DNA from: Lysobacter sp. Root916 | GTDB lineage: Bacteria > Pseudomonadota > Gammaproteobacteria > Xanthomonadales > Xanthomonadaceae | Length of the DNA stretch: 64,000 nt | Direction: 5' to 3' | Assembly: GCF_001429785.1 (NCBI RefSeq) | Contig: NZ_LMJF01000015.1 | Coordinates: forward strand, 4,767-68,766 | In this document: in pieces, positions 59,918-64,000 of the stretch | How the letters are laid out: every line of letters begins with the position of its first letter | Position numbering within the stretch: position 1 is the first letter of the stretch | The notes under the pieces: model-generated | Told to the model about the DNA's origin: nothing | Database searches by the model: none | The model's input: only the letters and a program-made list of their open reading frames with translations | Program-made: the position numbers and the translations under genes

Positions 59918-59948
59918 GCAAGCGGACGCCGGCAGGGCGTCCGCTTGC
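59918..59948. terminator. Strong hairpin between converging genes
   Basis: Perfect 13-bp arms GCAAGCGGACGCC and GGCGTCCGCTTGC with a 5-base loop, 17 bp after the permease stop and 19 bp from the stop of the repeat protein on the other strand. It very likely ends both transcripts even without a T-run. Confidence 0.75.
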
Positions 59949-59966
59949 GCTAGTGCGACCGATGGA

Positions 59967-60440
59967 TCACTCGTTGCGCCGCGACTTGGTGGAGCTGACG
60001 CCCTTCTCGCTGATGCTCCTGGACGCGGGCAGGACCTCGATGGCCTGGTTGTGTCGCGGCTTGGCAGGGGCGGCGACACCTTGTTCGCTGATGCTCTTGG
60101 AGGCTGGCTCCACGGCCGTGCCATCGTTGCGCCGCGATTTGGTGGAGGAGACGCCTTTTTCGCGGATGCTCTTGGACTCGGGTTCGGCCCCGGTCTCGAT
60201 GCCGGGCTCCGGCTTGGTGGAGCTCACCCCCTTCGTGCTGATGCTCTTGGATGCAGGATCGACATTGGTGTCGGGGTCGGCGCTGCTCTTGGCGTCGAAG
60301 GAGGCGCCTGCGTATTCGGTGGCGCGCGCCGCGTCTTGCTCCTGGGCCCAGGCCGTACCGGTCGCGAGTGCCAGCGACAAACCGATCGACAGAATTACGT
60401 TCCCGGACAGTTCGTTCCTAGACAGTACGTTCCTGCTCAT
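59967..60440 (-). CDS. Secreted protein made of four 25-residue repeats
   Basis: 157 residues with a signal peptide (NVILSIGLSLALATGTAWA, cleavage about residue 32). The mature part carries four units headed by DPASKSIS (61), EPESKSIR (86), EPASKSIS (111) and LPASRSIS (137), spaced 25, 25 and 26 residues. Three of the units continue as KGVSSTK and two of these end in SRRN. The repeats are polar, basic and probably disordered. An AAGGAAAAG ribosome site precedes the ATG, so expression is likely. No known family was recognised. It may be a surface, matrix or nucleic-acid/polysaccharide-binding protein; this is open. Confidence 0.75.
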   Translation of the reverse strand: MSRNVLSRNELSGNVILSIGLSLALATGTAWAQEQDAARATEYAGASFDAKSSADPDTNVDPASKSISTKGVSSTKPEPGIETGAEPESKSIREKGVSSTKSRRNDGTAVEPASKSISEQGVAAPAKPRHNQAIEVLPASRSISEKGVSSTKSRRNE

Positions 60441-60851
60441 GGCGTCTTTTCCTTAAAACCGCGGAGGGGTGGGGTGGATGTGTTCTAGCACCCTCGCGGC
60501 CCGCAGCATGGCCGGGCCGGGAATGTTGTTAATTTATAGTTAACGACGCGGACAGCTCAGGTTCACGCGCCGCAGCCGGCCTGTCGCGGCGCGCCGCGAT
60601 GTCGCTGCGATGCCGGACATCGTTGGATGCGTGCGCGAATAGGCGACGTCGTCGTCGCTTGTTGTATGCCGATCTTGGCGGGCCTGCGACTGGCGATACC
60701 GTCGCGATGCGAACGCGGCATGGCTACCGCGACCGCGGTCTTCGATCAAGTCGATCCGACGCGCGCGCGCATCGATTACTGTGCGTGCTATCAAGAATCC
60801 GAACATGCCGGCGCGCTAGCATCACCGCCCATCAGCGAAGGGGGCGGCTGC
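60441..60851. other. Intergenic region between repeat protein and DUF1800 gene
   Basis: 411 bp between divergent genes. An AT-rich dyad, GTTAA-N7-TTAAC (60528-60544), about 90 bp upstream of the repeat-protein start, may be a promoter or operator. The rest is GC-rich; open frames are Arg-rich and not protein-like. A GAAGGGGG ribosome site precedes the DUF1800 start. Confidence 0.55.
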
Positions 60852-62651
60852 ATGAGATGGATCGCATTGCGCGCAGGATGGGCGACCGTCTGGCCGCGTC
60901 TGTTGGTGCTGCTGCTGGTGCTGGGTGTGGTGTCGGTTCCCGATCGTTGGTGGCGCGCGCTGTCGCCGCCGCCCGCGCCCAAGGCCGTCGCGAACGCGGC
61001 CAAACCGGCGCCGCCGAAGTCCGGACCACTGCCGGCGCAACTGGTGATCGACGATGCACAGGCCGCCAACTTCCTGGCCCAGGCCACGTTCGGCCCGACC
61101 TGGGCCGACATCGACCGCGTCCAGCAACTGGGCTACTCGGGCTGGATCGATGAGCAGGCGACCGTGCCGCTGTCGTCGCAGCTGCGCTTCCTCAACGCCG
61201 CCAGCGCCGCGACCGGCGGCGACCTGCGCCGCGAATGGCGCATGGACGCCTGGTTCCTGCACGCGCTGGGCGGGCGCGATCCATTCGATCCGCAGCTGGT
61301 GCACCGCGACCAACTGCGCCAGCGCGTGGCGTTCGCGCTCAGCGAGATCCTGGTGGTGTCCGACGCCAATTCGGACCTGCTCGGCAACGCGCCGCATGGC
61401 GTCACCGATTACTACGACACCCTCGCGCGCGGCGCCTTCGGCAACTTCCGGCAACTGCTGGAGGACGTGACCCTGCATCCGGCGATGGGCATCTACCTGT
61501 CGATGATGCAGAACCAGAAGCCCGACCCGGCGCGCAACATCCGTCCCGACGAGAACTACGCGCGCGAGGTGCTGCAGCTGTTCAGCGTCGGCCTGTTGCG
61601 GCTGAATCCCGACGGCACGCCGTTGCTGGAGAACGGCCGCAACGTGCCGACCTACAACCAGGACACGGTCAAGGGCTTCGCCCACGTGTTCACCGGCTGG
61701 ACCTTCAACGGCTGCCGCGAGTTCGATTGCTACTACTACGACTCCGACGCGCCGGCCTGGATCAAGCCGATGCAGAACCACGCCGCCTACCACGCCTCGG
61801 CGCAGGCCAAACAGTTGCTGGTGTACCCGGGCGTGGCTCTGTCCGGCGGCGTGTTGCCGGCCGGCGGCGACGGCCCCACCGATCTGCGTGCGGCGCTGGA
61901 CAACATCTTTCAGCACCCCAACGTCGGGCCCTACATCGGCAGGCAGCTGATCCAGCGCCTGGTCACCAGCAATCCCAGCCCGGCCTACGTCGGTCGGGTC
62001 GCGGCGCGCTTCAACGACAACGGCCAGGGCGTACGCGGCGACATGAAGGCGGTGGTCAAAGCTATCCTGCTGGATCCGGAAGCGCGCGATCCGAACCAAC
62101 GCCCGGCCCACTTCGGCAAGGTGCGCGAGCCCCTGTTGCGCCTGACCCATGTGTGGCGCGCGACCAAGGCGCGTTCGCAGTCGGGCTTCATGGACGAGTT
62201 CTGGACCATCGGCTACGGCATGGGCCAGGCGCCGTTGTCCTCGCCGTCGGTGTTCAACTTCTTCAGCCCGAGCTATTCGCCGATCGGCGAGCCCGCGCAA
62301 CTGGGGCTGGCGGTGCCGGAAATGCAGCTGGCCACCGACTATCAGATGCCCGGCACCGAGGGCTATTTCGGCGCCAAGATCTACGAGGTGTTCGTCGGCG
62401 CGCCGGACCTGAGCCCGCACGAGGTCGCGATCGACCTGGCCGACGACATGCCCTACGCCACGCGTCCGGCCGATCTGATCCAGCGCTACAACACCCTGTT
62501 CCTGTCGGGACAGATGTCCACGCGCATGCGCGGCGTGCTGCTGCACCGCTTGAACGGCATGCCGGCCGGCACCGACGAAGAGCGCCGCGTGCGGATCCAG
62601 GAAGCGCTGTACATCATCGTCAACTCGCCCGAATACGTGGTGCAGAAATGA
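60852..62651 (+). CDS. DUF1800 family protein
   Basis: 599 residues. A membrane anchor or signal ([13 protein letters not shown], about 16-28) and a Pro/Ala linker precede the DUF1800 domain: [75 protein letters not shown] and [11 protein letters not shown]. The [13 protein letters not shown] segment is highly conserved in the family. Its biochemical role is not established. DUF1800 genes are typically followed by a DUF1501 gene, as here 19 bp downstream, so the two products likely work together outside the cytoplasm. Confidence 0.9.
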   Translation: MRWIALRAGWATVWPRLLVLLLVLGVVSVPDRWWRALSPPPAPKAVANAAKPAPPKSGPLPAQLVIDDAQAANFLAQATFGPTWADIDRVQQLGYSGWIDEQATVPLSSQLRFLNAASAATGGDLRREWRMDAWFLHALGGRDPFDPQLVHRDQLRQRVAFALSEILVVSDANSDLLGNAPHGVTDYYDTLARGAFGNFRQLLEDVTLHPAMGIYLSMMQNQKPDPARNIRPDENYAREVLQLFSVGLLRLNPDGTPLLENGRNVPTYNQDTVKGFAHVFTGWTFNGCREFDCYYYDSDAPAWIKPMQNHAAYHASAQAKQLLVYPGVALSGGVLPAGGDGPTDLRAALDNIFQHPNVGPYIGRQLIQRLVTSNPSPAYVGRVAARFNDNGQGVRGDMKAVVKAILLDPEARDPNQRPAHFGKVREPLLRLTHVWRATKARSQSGFMDEFWTIGYGMGQAPLSSPSVFNFFSPSYSPIGEPAQLGLAVPEMQLATDYQMPGTEGYFGAKIYEVFVGAPDLSPHEVAIDLADDMPYATRPADLIQRYNTLFLSGQMSTRMRGVLLHRLNGMPAGTDEERRVRIQEALYIIVNSPEYVVQK

Positions 62652-62670
62652 ACGCACGAGGAGACGAAGC

Positions 62671-64000
62671 ATGAACCGTCGCGACTTTCTGAGCCGGGCC
62701 ATCCTCGCGGGCCTGGGCGGCGCTGGCCTGTACTCGGCGCGCGGCAATCTGCGCCTGCTGGAGTCGGCGACCCGCGCCTACGGCCCGAACGCGTTCTCCG
62801 ACTACAAGGCGCTGGTGTGCGTGTTCCTGTTCGGCGGCAACGACGGCCTGAACATGGTGGTGCCGCGCAGCGCCACCCATTACCAGCGCTACGCCACCGC
62901 GCGCGCGACCCTGGCGGTGCCGCAGGCGCAGTTGCTGGCGCTGACGCCGCAAGCCGGCGGCGGCGCCTCCGACGGCGCCGACTACGGCCTGCAGGCCTCC
63001 ACCAACGGCAACGACGCGATCGGCATGAGCGGCCTACAAGGCCTGTTCAACAACGGCCGCGCGGCGATCCTGGGCAACGTCGGCACCCTGGTGCGGCCGG
63101 TGACCAAGGCCCAGTACCAGGCCGGCGGCGCCGACGTGCCGCCGCAGTTGTTCTCGCACAACGACCAGCAGTCGTACTGGCAGATCTCGCGCGCCAACGA
63201 CGGCAGCGGCCTGGGCTGGGGCGGTCGCATCGCCGACCTGCTGCACGACGCCAACCCCGGCGCTTTCATTCCGATGAACATCGCCCTCAATTTCGAAAGC
63301 ATCCTGCACCGCGCGCAAAGCGGCAGCCAGTACGTGATCGGCAGCGACGGCCCGCGCAGGTTCAGTTATTTCGAATGGGACGGCGACACCCGCGAGGCCA
63401 TGCTGGGGCTGATGCAGCAGGGTACGCAGGGCCACGTGTTCGAACGCAGCTACGCCGACGCGTTCCGGCGCGCGCGAGAGAACGCCGAGGCCGTGTCCAC
63501 GGCGCTGGAGAGCTCGACGCCGCTGACCACGGCGTTCCCCGACAACGACCTGGCCAGCCAGCTCAAGATGGTCGCGCGGCTGATCAAGGTGCGCAGCGTG
63601 CTGGGGTTGAAGCGGCAGGTCTACTTCGTGTCGATGGGCGGCTTCGATCACCACGACCGCCTGCTGGCCGAGCAGCCGGAGTTGCTGTCGCAGCTGTCGC
63701 AGGCGATGACCGCGTTCTATCAGTCGACGGTCGAGCTGGGCGTGGCCAACAACGTCACCGCCTTCACCGCCTCGGACTTCGGCCGCACGCTGTCGTCCAA
63801 CGGCGACGGCTCCGACCACGGTTGGGGCAGCCATCACTTCGCGGTCGGCGGCGCGGTGCGCGGCGGGCGTTTCTACGGGCGCATGCCGACCCTGCAGAAC
63901 GAGGGGCCCGACGATGCCGGCTGGGGCCAGATCATCCCGACCACCTCGGTGGATCAGTACGCGGCGACCCTGGCGCGCTGGTTCGGCGTGGGCGATTCGG
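62671..64000 (+). CDS. DUF1501 family protein with Tat signal (3' end outside window)
   Basis: At least 443 residues, open to the window edge. The start [20 protein letters not shown] is a twin-arginine signal with RRDFL, so the protein is probably exported folded. The body has [57 protein letters not shown] and [20 protein letters not shown], all conserved in DUF1501, a family with an alkaline-phosphatase/sulfatase-like fold. A GAGGAGA site precedes the ATG. Its activity is unknown; it pairs with the DUF1800 gene. Confidence 0.93.
   Translation, partial: MNRRDFLSRAILAGLGGAGLYSARGNLRLLESATRAYGPNAFSDYKALVCVFLFGGNDGLNMVVPRSATHYQRYATARATLAVPQAQLLALTPQAGGGASDGADYGLQASTNGNDAIGMSGLQGLFNNGRAAILGNVGTLVRPVTKAQYQAGGADVPPQLFSHNDQQSYWQISRANDGSGLGWGGRIADLLHDANPGAFIPMNIALNFESILHRAQSGSQYVIGSDGPRRFSYFEWDGDTREAMLGLMQQGTQGHVFERSYADAFRRARENAEAVSTALESSTPLTTAFPDNDLASQLKMVARLIKVRSVLGLKRQVYFVSMGGFDHHDRLLAEQPELLSQLSQAMTAFYQSTVELGVANNVTAFTASDFGRTLSSNGDGSDHGWGSHHFAVGGAVRGGRFYGRMPTLQNEGPDDAGWGQIIPTTSVDQYAATLARWFGVGDS

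Noticed and set aside
1-64000. tRNA, rRNA, CRISPR, integrase or insertion-sequence genes
   Set aside because: None could be recognised by reading either strand; no cloverleaf with anticodon, no regular direct repeats with spacers, and no transposase or integrase motifs were seen.

Overview
The window is GC-rich, densely coded DNA from what looks like a Lysobacter-type member of the Xanthomonadaceae. This placement is inference. It rests on strong G/C third-position bias, several secreted S9 peptidases, a TonB-dependent receptor, a full minor-pilin/PilY1 operon, the rmlBACD order, and a phoH-ybeY-corC set of genes. No rRNA, tRNA, CRISPR array, transposase or phage gene was seen.

Layout. 0-1.6 kb: an ECF-like sigma factor with two small membrane proteins in one overlapping unit, then a decayed methyltransferase remnant. 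1.7-5.3 kb (minus strand): a DAACS-family symporter, a YkuD-type L,D-transpeptidase lipoprotein, and a PadR regulator paired with a HAAS-type membrane protein. 5.5-20.3 kb (plus strand): an uncharacterised catabolic locus. It holds a CitE-like lyase, a sodium:solute symporter with a long periplasmic N-terminal domain, a LysR regulator, a TonB-dependent receptor, a beta-lactamase-fold hydrolase, a PfkB sugar kinase, a glycosidase-like protein fused to a SUMF1 domain, a GH127/DUF1680 glycosidase and a class III CoA-transferase. A 22-bp promoter motif is shared by the lyase and receptor genes, which ties the locus together. 20.8-24.3 kb: rmlB-(42-aa ORF)-rmlA-rmlC-rmlD for dTDP-L-rhamnose, every gene overlapping the next.

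24.4-37.2 kb: a peptide-use region with three tandem S9 peptidases, a POT peptide transporter, a fourth S9 peptidase, and cstA-ybdD. 37.3-41.2 kb: a long inverted-repeat element, a CorA-type channel, a DUF4105 membrane protein, a frameshifted lipoprotein and corC. 41.5-50.6 kb (minus strand): the type IV minor-pilin operon fimT-pilV-pilW-pilX-pilY1-pilE, plus a separate GspH-like pseudopilin and a secreted cysteine-rich protein on the other strand. 51-53.8 kb: a two-domain M16 peptidase. 53.9-55.4 kb: ybeY and phoH, separated from corC by the pilus block. 56-59.9 kb: a TetR-HlyD-ABC ATPase-ABC permease efflux operon. 60-60.4 kb: a small secreted protein made of four 25-residue repeats. 60.9 kb to the end: a DUF1800-DUF1501 pair, the second gene running off the window.

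The most interesting parts are the 5.4-20.3 kb catabolic locus with its shared promoter element, the coupled 42-codon ORF inside the rhamnose operon, the glycosidase-SUMF1 fusion lacking the FGE cysteine pair, and the secreted repeat protein. All annotation is by reading the sequence; no database search was run.
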